DNA from: Streptomyces pristinaespiralis
GTDB lineage: Bacteria > Actinomycetota > Actinomycetes > Streptomycetales > Streptomycetaceae
Direction: 5' to 3'
Assembly: GCF_001278075.1 (NCBI RefSeq)
Contig: NZ_CP011340.1
Coordinates: 3,162,001-3,226,000 of the forward strand
DNA length: 64,000 bases
Shown: piece after piece, positions 51,245-59,778 of the stretch
Layout of the letters: each line of letters opens with the position of its first letter
How positions within the stretch are numbered: position 1 is the stretch's first letter
Made by a program: the position numbers and the translations under genes
The notes under the pieces: generated by a model
What the model was told of the DNA's origin: nothing
Seen by the model: only the letters and a program-made list of their open reading frames with translations
The model's database searches: none

Positions 51245-51979
51245 CTATGCGGCCAGCCCCAGCGCGGCCATGCGCTTGGTGTGAGCCTTGGTGATCCGGG
51301 AGAACATCTCGCCGACCGCCGCCAGGTCGAAGCCGTCCGCCACACCGCCCACGAGCATCGTGGACAGCGCGTCGCGCTCCGCCACCACCCGCTGCGCCTG
51401 TGACAGGGCCTCGCCCATGAGCCGCCGCGCCCACAGGGCCAGCCGGCCGCCGACCCGCGGGTCCGCCTCGATCGCCGCGCGGACCTTTTCCACGGCGAAG
51501 TTGCCGTGACCGGTGTCGTCGAGCACCGCGAGCACCAGCGCGCGGGTGTCGCTGTCCAGACGGGCGGCCACCTCGCGGTAGAAGTCGCTGGCGATCGAGT
51601 CGCCCACGTAGGCCTTGACCAGGCCCTCCAGCCAGTCGGACGGCGCGGTCAGCCGGTGGAAGTCGTCCAGGGCCTGGGCGAACGGCTCCATCGCGGCCGT
51701 CGGCTCGGCGTCGATGGCCGTGAGGCGGTCGCGCAGCCGCTCGAAGTGGTGGAACTCGGCGGAGGCCATCTTCGCCAGCTCGGCCTTGTCGCCGAGCGAC
51801 GGTGCCAGCTTGGCGTCCTCCGCGAGCCGCTCGAATGCCGCCAGCTCGCCGTACGCGAGCGCCCCGAGCAGGTCCACGACGGCGGCACGGTACTGCGGTT
51901 CCGCGGACGCCGCAGCCCAGTCCTGGGCGGCGATACCGGTGTGACCGGTCGATTCAGTGGCGTTGTCAGGCGTCTCCAT
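51245..51979 (-). CDS. Ferritin-like / MiaE-like hydroxylase-family protein
   Basis: 244 residues, helical, with ferritin-like di-iron motifs: GELAAFERLAEDA (Glu), EFHHFERL (ExxH) and a second pair around DDTGHGNFAVEKV, like the tRNA-(ms2io6A)-hydroxylase-like family. Counterpart of Rv3210c, next to rhlE as in mycobacteria. Whether it hydroxylates tRNA is not shown. ATG 51979 (METPDNATES) is 7 nt after a -10-like TATTGT and lacks a ribosome site, so the mRNA may be leaderless; GTG 51988 is the alternative start. Confidence 0.9.
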   Translation of the reverse strand: METPDNATESTGHTGIAAQDWAAASAEPQYRAAVVDLLGALAYGELAAFERLAEDAKLAPSLGDKAELAKMASAEFHHFERLRDRLTAIDAEPTAAMEPFAQALDDFHRLTAPSDWLEGLVKAYVGDSIASDFYREVAARLDSDTRALVLAVLDDTGHGNFAVEKVRAAIEADPRVGGRLALWARRLMGEALSQAQRVVAERDALSTMLVGGVADGFDLAAVGEMFSRITKAHTKRMAALGLAA

Positions 51980-52378
51980 GGACGGCACAATAGCCCGCCC
52001 GCCACACCGGGGAAGGGCCTGGTCATCAGCGGCGGGAACACAGTTCTCGTGAATTCACCCAACACACATGCGCGAATCCGGGGTACAGTGGTAATGCGCC
52101 TGCTGAGCGTCAGAGTACTTCTGTGCCCTCGGTAGGCCGTCTGATGAATGAGGATGCCCGGTCGGTGGCCCGATCGGCTCCGACCCCGACCGCCCTCCAC
52201 GTGGATCATGCGCACAGTTGCGCAGGACCGCAGATGAGGGGCCCCCTCAGCGGTACGAGCGCTCGAGCGACGGCAGTGGTCCCGCGCCATCCGGCCAATC
52301 CACGGCCGGTCCAGTACCCAGGTGCGGTACGACCCCCAGCGTTCGCCTCGCGCCGCGTCTCACAGAAGAGGCAACACC
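51980..52378. other. Intergenic region upstream of the DEAD-box helicase gene
   Basis: 399 bp between divergent genes. It holds the short promoter of the ferritin-like gene at its left end, a 10-bp palindrome GTGAATTCAC at 52049-52058, and a TACAGT at 52084 that could be a -10 box without a good -35. No ORF with convincing coding bias was found. The length suggests a long 5' leader for the helicase mRNA, as is common for cold-induced RNA helicases. Confidence 0.5.
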
Positions 52379-54676
52379 CTGACTACGCAGACTTTCCGGG
52401 ATCTCGGGATCCTCCCCGAGACCGCCGAAGCCCTCGAGGCCGTCGGCATCCTTTCCCCCTTCCCCATCCAGGAGATGACGCTCCCCGTCGCGCTCTCCGG
52501 CTCCGACGTCATCGGCCAGGCCAAGACCGGCACCGGCAAGACCCTCGGATTCGGCCTGCCGCTGCTGGAGCGCGTCACCGTCCCCGCGGACGTCGAGGCG
52601 GGCCGGGCGAAGCCCGAGCAGCTGACCGACGCCCCTCAGGCGCTGGTCGTCGTCCCCACCCGCGAGCTGTGCACCCAGGTCACCAACGACCTGCTGACCG
52701 CCGGCAAGGTCCGTAACGTCCGTGTGCTCGCCATCTACGGCGGCCGGGCGTACGAGCCCCAGGTCGAGGCGCTCAAGAAGGGCGTCGACGTGATCGTCGG
52801 CACGCCCGGGCGTCTGCTGGACCTCGCGGGCCAGCGGAAGCTCGATCTTTCGCACGTGCGCGCCCTGGTCCTCGACGAGGCCGACGAGATGCTCGACCTG
52901 GGCTTCCTGCCGGACGTCGAGAAGATCATCCAGCAGCTGCCGGCCAAGCGCCAGACCATGCTGTTCTCCGCGACCATGCCGGGCGCCGTCATCGGCCTCG
53001 CCCGCCGCTACATGTCGCAGCCCACGCACATCAGCGCCACCTCGCCCGACGACGAGGGCGCGACCGTCCGTAACACCACGCAGCGCGTCTACCGCGCGCA
53101 CTCCATGGACAAGCCCGAGATGGTCTCGCGCATCCTGCAGGCCGAGGGCCGCGGGCTCGCGATGATCTTCTGCCGTACGAAGCGGACCGCGGCGGACATC
53201 GCCGACCAGCTCGCACAGCGCGGCTTCGCCTCCGGGGCCGTCCACGGCGACCTGGGCCAGGGCGCCCGTGAGCAGGCGCTGCGCGCGTTCCGCAACGGCA
53301 AGGTGGACGTGCTCGTGTGCACCGACGTCGCCGCGCGGGGCATCGACGTCGAGGGCGTCACGCACGTCATCAACTACCAGTCGCCCGAGGACGAGAAGAC
53401 CTATCTCCACCGCATCGGCCGCACGGGCCGCGCGGGGGCGTCCGGCACCGCCGTGACCCTGGTCGACTGGGACGACATCCCGCGCTGGCAGCTCATCAAC
53501 AAGGCGCTGGACCTGGGCTTCCCGGACCCGCCGGAGACCTACTCCACGTCGCCGCACCTGTTCGAGGAGCTGTCCATCCCGGCCGGCACCAAGGGTGTCC
53601 TGCCGCGCGCCGAGCGCACGCGCGCCGGTCTGTCCGCGGAGGAGGTCGAGGACCTCGGTGAGACCGGTGGCCGCGGCCGCCGGACCGCGTCGGCCCCGGC
53701 CGCCCGCGAGGAGCGCCCGGCCCGTACCCGTACGCCGCGTCAGCGTCGCCGCACCCGCGGCGGGGAGTCCACGGCGGAGACGGCAGTGACCGAGGCGGTC
53801 GTTCCCGAGCAGGCCGCCGGCGAGGCGTCCTCGGAGCCGCGCACGCCGCGCCGCCGCCGCCGTACCCGCGTGGGCGCACAGGCGTCCGCCGAGGCGACGG
53901 CCGTCATGGAGACGGTCGAGCAGACCGCGCCCGTCGTCGAGGCCGAGGCTGAGACCGAGTCCAAGCCGCGCCGCCGCCGTACCCGCGGTGCCGCGCAGGC
54001 CGTCGTCGCCGAGGCCGAGGCGGTCGTCGCGGTCGCGGAGACCGCGGCCGCGGCCGAGCCGCGTCGCCGCACCCGCGCCGCGAAGGCGGTCGACGCTGTC
54101 GACACCGCCGCAGCCGGCACCGGGACGGTCGAGGCGGAGACGGTCGTTGAGACCAAGCCGCGCCGGACCCGGACGCGTGCGGTGAAGGCGGTCGACACCG
54201 CCGAAGCCACCGTGACCGAGGCGAAGCCCCGCCGGACGCGTACGGCCAAGGCCGTCGACACGGCCGAGGCGGCCGCGACCGTCGAGGCCGACGCCGGGAC
54301 GAAGCCGCGCCGGACCCGCGCCCGCAAGACCGTCGACACGGTAGAGGCCGTCGAGGTCGCGGCCGAGCCCGAGGCCAAGCCGCGCCGGACCCGCGCCCGC
54401 AAGACCGTCGACACGGTAGAGGCCGTCGAGGTCGCGGCCGAGCCCGAGGCCAAGCCGCGCCGGACCCGCGCCCGCAAGACCGTCGACACGGTAGAGGCCG
54501 TCGAGGTCGCGGCCGAGCCCGAGGCCAAGCCCCGCCGGACCCGCGCCCGCAAGGCCGCGGAGCCCAAGGCGGCGGTGGCTGCCGAGACCGCGGTGAACGC
54601 CGAGGCCTCGGTGGAGCCGGAGGCGAAGCCGCGTCGGACGCGTACGCGCAAGGCGGTGGCGCAGCCGGAGAGCTGA
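52379..54676 (+). CDS. rhlE: DEAD-box ATP-dependent RNA helicase with repetitive basic tail
   Basis: About 765 residues. Q motif FPIQEMTLP, motif I AKTGTGKT, PTRELCTQ, DEAD in VLDEADEML, SAT, CTDVAARGIDVEGV and HRIGRTGRAG make it a full DEAD-box RNA helicase (counterpart of Rv3211). The C-terminal 330 residues are a low-complexity Arg/Ala/Glu/Thr tail with KPRRTRARK units, presumably RNA-binding. The start is odd: CTG 52379 (TTQTFRDLGILPET) has AAGAGG 7 nt upstream, while the only upstream canonical codon, GTG 52322, has no ribosome site. I prefer the CTG. A terminator follows at 54694. Confidence 0.93.
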   Translation: MTTQTFRDLGILPETAEALEAVGILSPFPIQEMTLPVALSGSDVIGQAKTGTGKTLGFGLPLLERVTVPADVEAGRAKPEQLTDAPQALVVVPTRELCTQVTNDLLTAGKVRNVRVLAIYGGRAYEPQVEALKKGVDVIVGTPGRLLDLAGQRKLDLSHVRALVLDEADEMLDLGFLPDVEKIIQQLPAKRQTMLFSATMPGAVIGLARRYMSQPTHISATSPDDEGATVRNTTQRVYRAHSMDKPEMVSRILQAEGRGLAMIFCRTKRTAADIADQLAQRGFASGAVHGDLGQGAREQALRAFRNGKVDVLVCTDVAARGIDVEGVTHVINYQSPEDEKTYLHRIGRTGRAGASGTAVTLVDWDDIPRWQLINKALDLGFPDPPETYSTSPHLFEELSIPAGTKGVLPRAERTRAGLSAEEVEDLGETGGRGRRTASAPAAREERPARTRTPRQRRRTRGGESTAETAVTEAVVPEQAAGEASSEPRTPRRRRRTRVGAQASAEATAVMETVEQTAPVVEAEAETESKPRRRRTRGAAQAVVAEAEAVVAVAETAAAAEPRRRTRAAKAVDAVDTAAAGTGTVEAETVVETKPRRTRTRAVKAVDTAEATVTEAKPRRTRTAKAVDTAEAAATVEADAGTKPRRTRARKTVDTVEAVEVAAEPEAKPRRTRARKTVDTVEAVEVAAEPEAKPRRTRARKTVDTVEAVEVAAEPEAKPRRTRARKAAEPKAAVAAETAVNAEASVEPEAKPRRTRTRKAVAQPES
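54302..54526 (+). repeat. Three perfect 75-bp tandem repeats in the helicase gene
   Basis: Units start at 54302, 54377 and 54452 and are identical in DNA sequence, each encoding 25 residues (KPRRTRARKTVDTVEAVEVA then AEPEA). A fourth, diverging unit starts at 54527. Perfect identity including third positions indicates very recent expansion. Confidence 0.9.
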
Positions 54677-54693
54677 CGCCCACGCAACTCATC

Positions 54694-54723
54694 ACGGCCC
54701 GGCCCCGGGAGGGGCCGGGCCGT
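54694..54723 (+). terminator. Terminator after the DEAD-box helicase gene
   Basis: A 13-bp stem (54694-54706 with 54711-54723) with loop GGGA, followed by TGTGTTT, lies 18 nt past the stop. Confidence 0.85.
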
Positions 54724-54924
54724 TGTGTTTCCCACTGCCCTGATCGGGGGTCCCGGCTCCGGCGGGGAGGATCCGGCCGAAGGCGTCTGCCACGGCCGCC
54801 AGGGCGGGGGGACGTCGCAGGCACCGCGCGCGGCGCGGTCCGGGCAGGGGCAGGGTAGGGGAACACGCCCGCACGGCGGCCCCGGCCGTCCCCATGCCGC
54901 CTCCCCCGCGTTAGCCTCGTCCGC

Positions 54925-55776
54925 ATGAGCCGGCCGCCCACCTTCGTCCCGCCCGTCTGCGCACTTCCCCGCGCGCTCTCCACCTCGCGCGGCGCGTTCG
55001 CCGTACTGGACGCGCGGCCGTCCGGGGACGTGCGCGGCACCGCGTTGCTGCTGCCCGGGTACACGGGCAGCAAGGAGGACTTCATCGCGCTGCTCGAGCC
55101 GCTGACCGCGGCGGGCTATCGCGCCGTCGCGGTCGACGGCCGCGGCCAGTACGAGACGGCCGGCCCTGCCGACCAGGCCGCCTACGCGCAGGACGAGTTG
55201 GCGCGGGACGTGCTGGCCCAGGCGGCAGCACTGGGCGGCCCGCTGCACCTTGTGGGGCATTCGCTCGGCGGCCAGATCGCCCGCGCCGCCGTCCTCATGG
55301 ACGCCTCACCGTTCGTGACGCTGACGCTGATGTCGTCCGGTCCGGCGCAGATCAGTCCGGCCCAGCAGCAGCGGGTGAAGCTCCTGAGCGACGCGCTCGC
55401 GGTGATGCGGATGGACCAGGTGTGGGAGGCGATCCTCGCCTTCGACGCGCCGGAGGACGCGGCGGAGGAGGCCACGGAGGACCGTGAGGACCTGCGACGG
55501 CGATGGCTGCTGCACAATCCGGCCCAGCTCCTCGCCACAGGACGGCAGTTGACGACCGAGCCGGACAGGGTCGCCGAACTCGCCGCCGTACGGCCGCCGC
55601 ACACACATGTGCTGTCGGGCGAACGTGACGACACGTGGCCGGTGCCGCTGCTGGACGAGATGGCGGAGCGGCTGGGCGCGCACCGGACGGTGGTGGCCGG
55701 CGCCGAGCACTCCCCGAACACCGACCGCCCTGCGGAGACCGCCGCGGCGCTCGTCCGGTTCTGGGATCAGCACTGA
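54925..55776 (+). CDS. Alpha/beta hydrolase (serine esterase-like)
   Basis: 283 residues. LLLPGYTGSKEDFIALLEPL (oxyanion region), VDGRGQYETAG, nucleophile elbow LVGHSLGGQIA, acid LSGERDDTWP and catalytic His AGAEHSPNTDRP. No signal peptide. ATG 54925 is the likely start; the ribosome site is weak. It stands alone between the helicase and the convergent NYN gene. Substrate unknown. Confidence 0.9.
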   Translation: MSRPPTFVPPVCALPRALSTSRGAFAVLDARPSGDVRGTALLLPGYTGSKEDFIALLEPLTAAGYRAVAVDGRGQYETAGPADQAAYAQDELARDVLAQAAALGGPLHLVGHSLGGQIARAAVLMDASPFVTLTLMSSGPAQISPAQQQRVKLLSDALAVMRMDQVWEAILAFDAPEDAAEEATEDREDLRRRWLLHNPAQLLATGRQLTTEPDRVAELAAVRPPHTHVLSGERDDTWPVPLLDEMAERLGAHRTVVAGAEHSPNTDRPAETAAALVRFWDQH

Positions 55777-55852
55777 GTCCGTGTCCCTGCGGGTCGCGGA
55801 TCCGTACGGCTCCCGGTCGACGTGCGGTGAGCAGCAGCCGGTGAAGCAGCAG

Positions 55853-56752
55853 TCAGTACTGGGCCTGCAGGTGCTGCCAGAAACCGTCGCGCAGCGCACG
55901 CCGGAGCAGCGCGTGCCCGCGCAGCGAGCGCTGGAGCCGCCGTTCCGCCTCGTTGAGCAGGTCCTGGTCGACGGAGCCGGGCAGATAGGGGTGGCCGGGC
56001 AGCAGCTCGGCCAGTTCCGTGCGGCCCCGCTCGACCAGCCAGGTCGCGGCGATCTGCGCGCCCACGAAACGCACCTCGTCGCGTGAGGGCGGCGGTGAGC
56101 CCTCGTTCTCGTAGGTGGTCACCGGCCTGCGGGTGATGTAGGGACGGCAGAAGTCGAGGTCGAAGGTGCGCTGGCTGTCGACCTCCCACAGCAGCGGCTC
56201 CGCCTGGTTGCGTCCCTCCCCCGCCTCGATGCCCCACAGATGGACCCGCGCCCCGTATCCCTGGGCCGCCTCGACCGCGGAGACCAGGTCCTCGTCGCCG
56301 CCGACGAGCGCCGCGTCGCTGATGGCGCGGTGCCGGGCGAGGGACTCCAGATCGGTGCGGATGAGGGAGTCGACGCCCTTCTGCTGGTTGTTGGCGTTGA
56401 GGTTGCCGAGGCGCACCTTGACGTCGGGCAGCTCGGCGATGGCCTGCTGCTCGGAGGTGTGGATACGGCGCCGGGCGCCGTCGTACCAGTAGACCCGCAG
56501 CAGCCGGCTGTCGGCGAAGATCGTGCGCGCCTTGTCGATGAAGGCCTCGATCAGGCCTTCCGCGTCGAGGTCGAAGGAGCGCCGGTCCTCCGTGCCCGCT
56601 ACAAGCAACCCGGCCGCTGCATAGACGTAACCGGCGTCGACGAAGATGGCATGGGTGGAGGGAGTCTTCGCGACCTCGGCGAGCATCCGCTGCAGGAGCT
56701 CATTGGTGCGCTCCAGGCGGCCTGCGATCTGGTTGATCTCTGCGTCGTTCAT
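55853..56752 (-). CDS. NYN-domain (PIN-like) putative ribonuclease
   Basis: 299 residues. An N-terminal coiled-coil helix (1-30) is followed by a NYN/LabA-type domain: IFVDAGYVYAAAG (first Asp), VYWYDGARRR, QKGVDSLIRTDLESLA (second Asp) and AALVGGDEDLVSAVEAAQ (third Asp), the acidic metal-binding triad of PIN-like RNases. The C-terminal 100 residues are helical. Cytoplasmic; probably an RNA-cleaving or RNA-binding protein with unknown target. ATG 56752 start. Confidence 0.9.
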   Translation of the reverse strand: MNDAEINQIAGRLERTNELLQRMLAEVAKTPSTHAIFVDAGYVYAAAGLLVAGTEDRRSFDLDAEGLIEAFIDKARTIFADSRLLRVYWYDGARRRIHTSEQQAIAELPDVKVRLGNLNANNQQKGVDSLIRTDLESLARHRAISDAALVGGDEDLVSAVEAAQGYGARVHLWGIEAGEGRNQAEPLLWEVDSQRTFDLDFCRPYITRRPVTTYENEGSPPPSRDEVRFVGAQIAATWLVERGRTELAELLPGHPYLPGSVDQDLLNEAERRLQRSLRGHALLRRALRDGFWQHLQAQY

Positions 56753-56863
56753 ACGGGGCTCATTGTCCGTGTCCGGAGCGCTACTCGCCAGTAGTTAGGC
56801 ATCCGAAAAATTTCCTTAGCGTAGGGAATGTTTGCAGGATGCATCCCGTTGACACCTGTGTAC

Positions 56864-56885
56864 ACGGACGGGGACACCCGTCCGT
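56864..56885 (+). promoter_or_regulatory. Leader hairpin upstream of the small 51-residue gene
   Basis: ACGGACGG (56864-56871) and CCGTCCGT (56878-56885) form a perfect 8-bp stem, 48 nt before the TTG start. An 8-bp palindrome GTGTACAC overlaps its left edge. It could be an operator or an mRNA structure; no direct evidence decides. Confidence 0.35.
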
Positions 56886-56932
56886 CAGCCACTCAGTTCT
56901 CCTGCAGGAGGATCAGACGAAGGGAGAAGCGC

Positions 56933-57088
56933 TTGCGCTTCGAGATCATGCGACTGGACGACATCGACGGCACGGCCGTCGACAGCACGGTCGTGGACGC
57001 CGCCTCCGTCAATCGGATCGTGCAGCAGGCCGCCTACACCGGCCAGCGCATCTACATCCGGCCCGCCGACACCGACGCCGCTTCATAA
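56933..57088 (+). CDS. Conserved small protein, 51 residues
   Basis: A 51-residue protein, (M)RFEIMRLDDIDGTAVDSTVV..., ending RIYIRPADTDAAS. TTG 56933 has GGGAGA about 7 nt upstream. ATG 56948 is a less likely start, as the RFEI beta strand would be lost. Predicted beta-alpha-beta; many Asp. The frame is compact and soluble, with a terminator 25 nt after its stop. No function known. Confidence 0.72.
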   Translation: MRFEIMRLDDIDGTAVDSTVVDAASVNRIVQQAAYTGQRIYIRPADTDAAS

Positions 57089-57112
57089 CGCCCGCCCGCT
57101 CGACGACGCACG

Positions 57113-57145
57113 ACGCCCCCGCACGGACGAACCGTACGGGGGCGT
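57113..57145. terminator. Bidirectional terminator between the small gene and the MarC gene
   Basis: A stem of 14 positions with one mismatch (57113-57126 with 57132-57145) and loop ACGAA lies between two converging genes. Confidence 0.75.
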
Positions 57146-57166
57146 GCTGCGTTCGGGGCAGGCCGC

Positions 57167-57772
57167 TCAGGCGCCCTGGACGACCTGGGTGACGCCGTTG
57201 ATGATCTGCTGCACGGCGATCGCGGAGAGCATCATGCCGGCGAGCCGGGTCACCAGGACCACGCCGCCGTCCTTGATCAGGCGGATGATCACCAGCGAGT
57301 AACGCATGGTCAGCCACAGCACCACATGCATGGCGACGATCGCCGCCCACACGGAGACCTGCTCGCCCGCTCCGTCCGCGTGCTGCACGGCGAGGATCAC
57401 GGAGACTATGGCGCCGGGGCCCGCCAGCAGCGGCATGCCCAGCGGCACCAGCGCCACGTTGACGTCCTTGGTCTGCTTGGGCTCGTCGGTCTTGCCGGTG
57501 AGCAGGTCCAGAGCGATCAGCAGCAGGAGCAGCCCGCCGGCGATCATCAGCGCGGGGACGGAGACGTGCAGATAGTCGAGGATCTGCTGACCGAGGATGC
57601 CGAAGACGGTGATCACGCCGAAGGCGACGGCCACGGCCTGCCAGGCCATCCGGCGCTGCACCTTGGTGGCGCGCCCGGAGGTGAGGGCGAGGAAGATCGG
57701 CGTGATCCCGGGGGGATCCATGATGACGAAGAGGGTCAGGAACAGGGAGCCGAAAACGGCAGCGTCGAACAC
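57167..57772 (-). CDS. MarC family integral membrane protein
   Basis: 201 residues, six predicted membrane helices (VFGSLFLTLFVIMDPPGITPIFLAL at the N-terminus). MarC-family signatures are VIMDPPGITPIFLALT and LVPLGMPLLAGPGAIVSVIL. Once linked to multiple antibiotic resistance, MarC proteins have no confirmed function. GTG 57772 is chosen, since the open frame upstream is Pro/Arg-rich and lacks coding character. It follows the PHP gene by 103 bp on the same strand. Confidence 0.92.
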   Translation of the reverse strand: MFDAAVFGSLFLTLFVIMDPPGITPIFLALTSGRATKVQRRMAWQAVAVAFGVITVFGILGQQILDYLHVSVPALMIAGGLLLLLIALDLLTGKTDEPKQTKDVNVALVPLGMPLLAGPGAIVSVILAVQHADGAGEQVSVWAAIVAMHVVLWLTMRYSLVIIRLIKDGGVVLVTRLAGMMLSAIAVQQIINGVTQVVQGA

Positions 57773-57875
57773 AGTGAGGGCCTTGCGGGAGAGGGTCGTA
57801 CGAGTGGGCAGGCGGGGGTGAGGGCATGTCCTCGGTGGCGTGAGCCCGGTGACGTGGAGCCGGGGCGGGAATGCC

Positions 57876-58739
57876 CTAGGAAACGGCTCCGCCCGTGCCC
57901 GGCACCGGGAACGCCCCGGTGGCACGGCGGGTGATCTCGCCGTAGATCTCGGGATCGGTGGTGTATTCACCGAGCCGGCAGGTCTTGCGGCTGCCGTGGT
58001 AGTCGCTGGAGCCGGTCGTCAGCAGCCCGAGCTCCTGGGCGAGGCCGCGCAGCCGGGCGCGGGTCGCCTCGTCGTGGTCCATGTGGTCGACCTCGATGCC
58101 GTCGAGGCCGCACGCGGCGAGCTCCGCGACGGCGGCCTCCGGCACCACGCGACCGCGCTTCACGGCGAACGGGTGGGCGAGGACGGTGACCCCGCCGGCG
58201 GCCTTGACCAGGCGGATCGCCGTGAAGGGATCGAGCTCGTGCTTCTCCACGTACGCCCGGCCGCCGTCGGCCAGCCACAGGGGCGTGAAGGCGTCGGAGA
58301 CGGAGGGCACCACGCCGAGCTCGACGAGGGCCTCGGCGATGTGGGGCCGGCCGACGGAGCCGTCCCCGGCGATACGGGCGACCTGCTCCCACTCGACGGG
58401 CACGCCGAGCTCCTGAAGCCTGCCGACCATCGCCCGGGCGCGCGGCACCCGGTCGTCGCGGACGAGCTCCCGCTCGCGCAGCAGGTCGGGCTCCTCGGGA
58501 TCGAAGAGGTACGCCAGCATGTGGAGGCCGATGCCGTCGAGGCGGCAGGAGAGCTCGGCCCCGGTGACGAGAGTCACGCCGGCCGGGACGGCCGCGGCGG
58601 CCTCCGCGTGGCCGCGAGTGGTGTCGTGGTCGGTGAGGGCGACGACGTCCAGACCGGCGGCCGCCGCGTGGCGCACCAGCTCGGCCGGGGTGTCCGTGCC
58701 GTCCGAGGCCGTGGAGTGGGTGTGCAGGTCGATGCGCAC
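57876..58739 (-). CDS. PHP-domain metal-dependent phosphoesterase
   Basis: 287 residues. Metal-binding PHP motifs: IDLHTHSTASDGTDTPAELV, VVALTDHDTTRG, GAELSC, VTVLAHPFAVKRG, GIEVDHMDHDEATRA and TTGSSDYHGSRK. Similar proteins act as 3',5'-nucleotide or oligoribonucleotide phosphatases (TrpH/YciV-like). GTG 58739 start. Its upstream neighbour (DUF6758) ends 93 bp away on the same strand, so an operon DUF6758-PHP-MarC is possible. Confidence 0.93.
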   Translation of the reverse strand: MRIDLHTHSTASDGTDTPAELVRHAAAAGLDVVALTDHDTTRGHAEAAAAVPAGVTLVTGAELSCRLDGIGLHMLAYLFDPEEPDLLRERELVRDDRVPRARAMVGRLQELGVPVEWEQVARIAGDGSVGRPHIAEALVELGVVPSVSDAFTPLWLADGGRAYVEKHELDPFTAIRLVKAAGGVTVLAHPFAVKRGRVVPEAAVAELAACGLDGIEVDHMDHDEATRARLRGLAQELGLLTTGSSDYHGSRKTCRLGEYTTDPEIYGEITRRATGAFPVPGTGGAVS

Positions 58740-58832
58740 GACGCGTGACTCCGGGGCTCGGGGCGGACAGGGACACCTCAGGATAACTGCCGCGGAAGCA
58801 CGCCCTGCCGCACGAGTGAGCGAGACGAAGCC

Positions 58833-59471
58833 CTAGGACAGCAGTCGCGGCGACAGGGCCCCGCACGGCAGCAGCTCGACCTCCGCGCCCGCGTCCCGCA
58901 GGTCCGTGAGGACCAGCTCGTCGTACATCAGCAGCCCGGACTGCTCGGGCCAGACCACGGCCCACAGCCACAGGCCCCGCGCTTCGCCGGCGAACACCGC
59001 CCGGTCGTCCGGCACGCCCTTGACGTGCCACAGCGGGGTGGGCCGGCCGGCGGCGAGCACCTTGGCCTGCGGTGGTTTGTCGACGTCGATGTGCGGTCCC
59101 GGGTCGGGCCCGTCGATACCGGCGTAACGGGATCCGAGGCCGACGCCCAGCTCCTCGGCGATCAGCAGCAGCTCTCCGATGCCGCCGAGCGGCCCCGGGC
59201 CGGAACACGCGACGGCCGTGGCCCGGCCACCGCTGCGGTCGTCGCCCGCGTAGGCGACGCCGGTGTAGAGCCAGCCGACCGGAAGTGGCCAGGGCATCCA
59301 CACGGGGACCTGCGCGCGGTGCACCACGACACCGAGGGCCTCGACACTGGGCGGGATCACCGGCTGCAGCGGGTGCACGGCGCCGTGCACATCGCACTGC
59401 CAGGAGTCGGCAAAGAGACCGGGCGCCCTCACCCGGCCACCGCACTTCGGGCAACTGGGTTCGCCCCTCAT
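58833..59471 (-). CDS. DUF6758 family zinc-ribbon protein
   Basis: 212 residues. The N-terminal CPKCGGRVRAPG...WQCDVHG is a zinc-ribbon half with one Cys and His in the second part, followed by a mixed domain (PVWMPWPLPVGWLYTGVAYAGDD, ARGLWLWAVVWPEQSGLLMYDEL). I assign it by overall similarity to DUF6758; the function is unknown. ATG 59471 is used; TTG 59480, with GGAGAGG 4 nt upstream, is the alternative. Confidence 0.82.
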   Translation of the reverse strand: MRGEPSCPKCGGRVRAPGLFADSWQCDVHGAVHPLQPVIPPSVEALGVVVHRAQVPVWMPWPLPVGWLYTGVAYAGDDRSGGRATAVACSGPGPLGGIGELLLIAEELGVGLGSRYAGIDGPDPGPHIDVDKPPQAKVLAAGRPTPLWHVKGVPDDRAVFAGEARGLWLWAVVWPEQSGLLMYDELVLTDLRDAGAEVELLPCGALSPRLLS

Positions 59472-59778
59472 AAGGGTCAACGGTCCTCTCCGGTGGACGC
59501 CGCGTCAAGGACGATCACCCGTCCGGAGCGCGCCTCCGGGCCGGTGAGAATAGATGCAGGAATCACTTATCAGGCAATACGACGGCCGGCGGGCGCCGAA
59601 CCTCCGGACCGGGAAGAAGTCCCCCGAGCGGAGCAACGACCGGCTCCACGTGGCGGCCGTGCTGGTGAGGGGGACGGAACGGGATGCGCAGAGGCGCGAC
59701 CTGAAACCTCGTCACACGCCCGCGCTCTCGCCGATCCGCTTGAACGGCAGGGTGAATCCGCTTGAACCGCCGGGTGGT
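59472..59778. other. Intergenic region with a duplicated 22-bp element
   Basis: 307 bp without a convincing gene. It contains TATTCT near 59550 (minus strand) that may be the -10 of the DUF6758 promoter. Next to the SUFU-like stop lies a direct duplication: ATCCGCTTGAAC at 59734 and 59756 (22-bp period, 19 of 22 positions equal). Confidence 0.5.
59734..59777. repeat. 22-bp tandem duplication
   Basis: Two adjacent units, each starting ATCCGCTTGAAC and ending in GGGTG plus one base, lie immediately after the SUFU-like stop codon (59779). They differ at three positions. Function unknown. Confidence 0.6.

Noticed and set aside
52123..52716. 197-residue frame starting upstream of the DEAD-box gene
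   Set aside because: It runs across the helicase start in another frame; its coding bias and translation are poor and no ribosome site precedes it.
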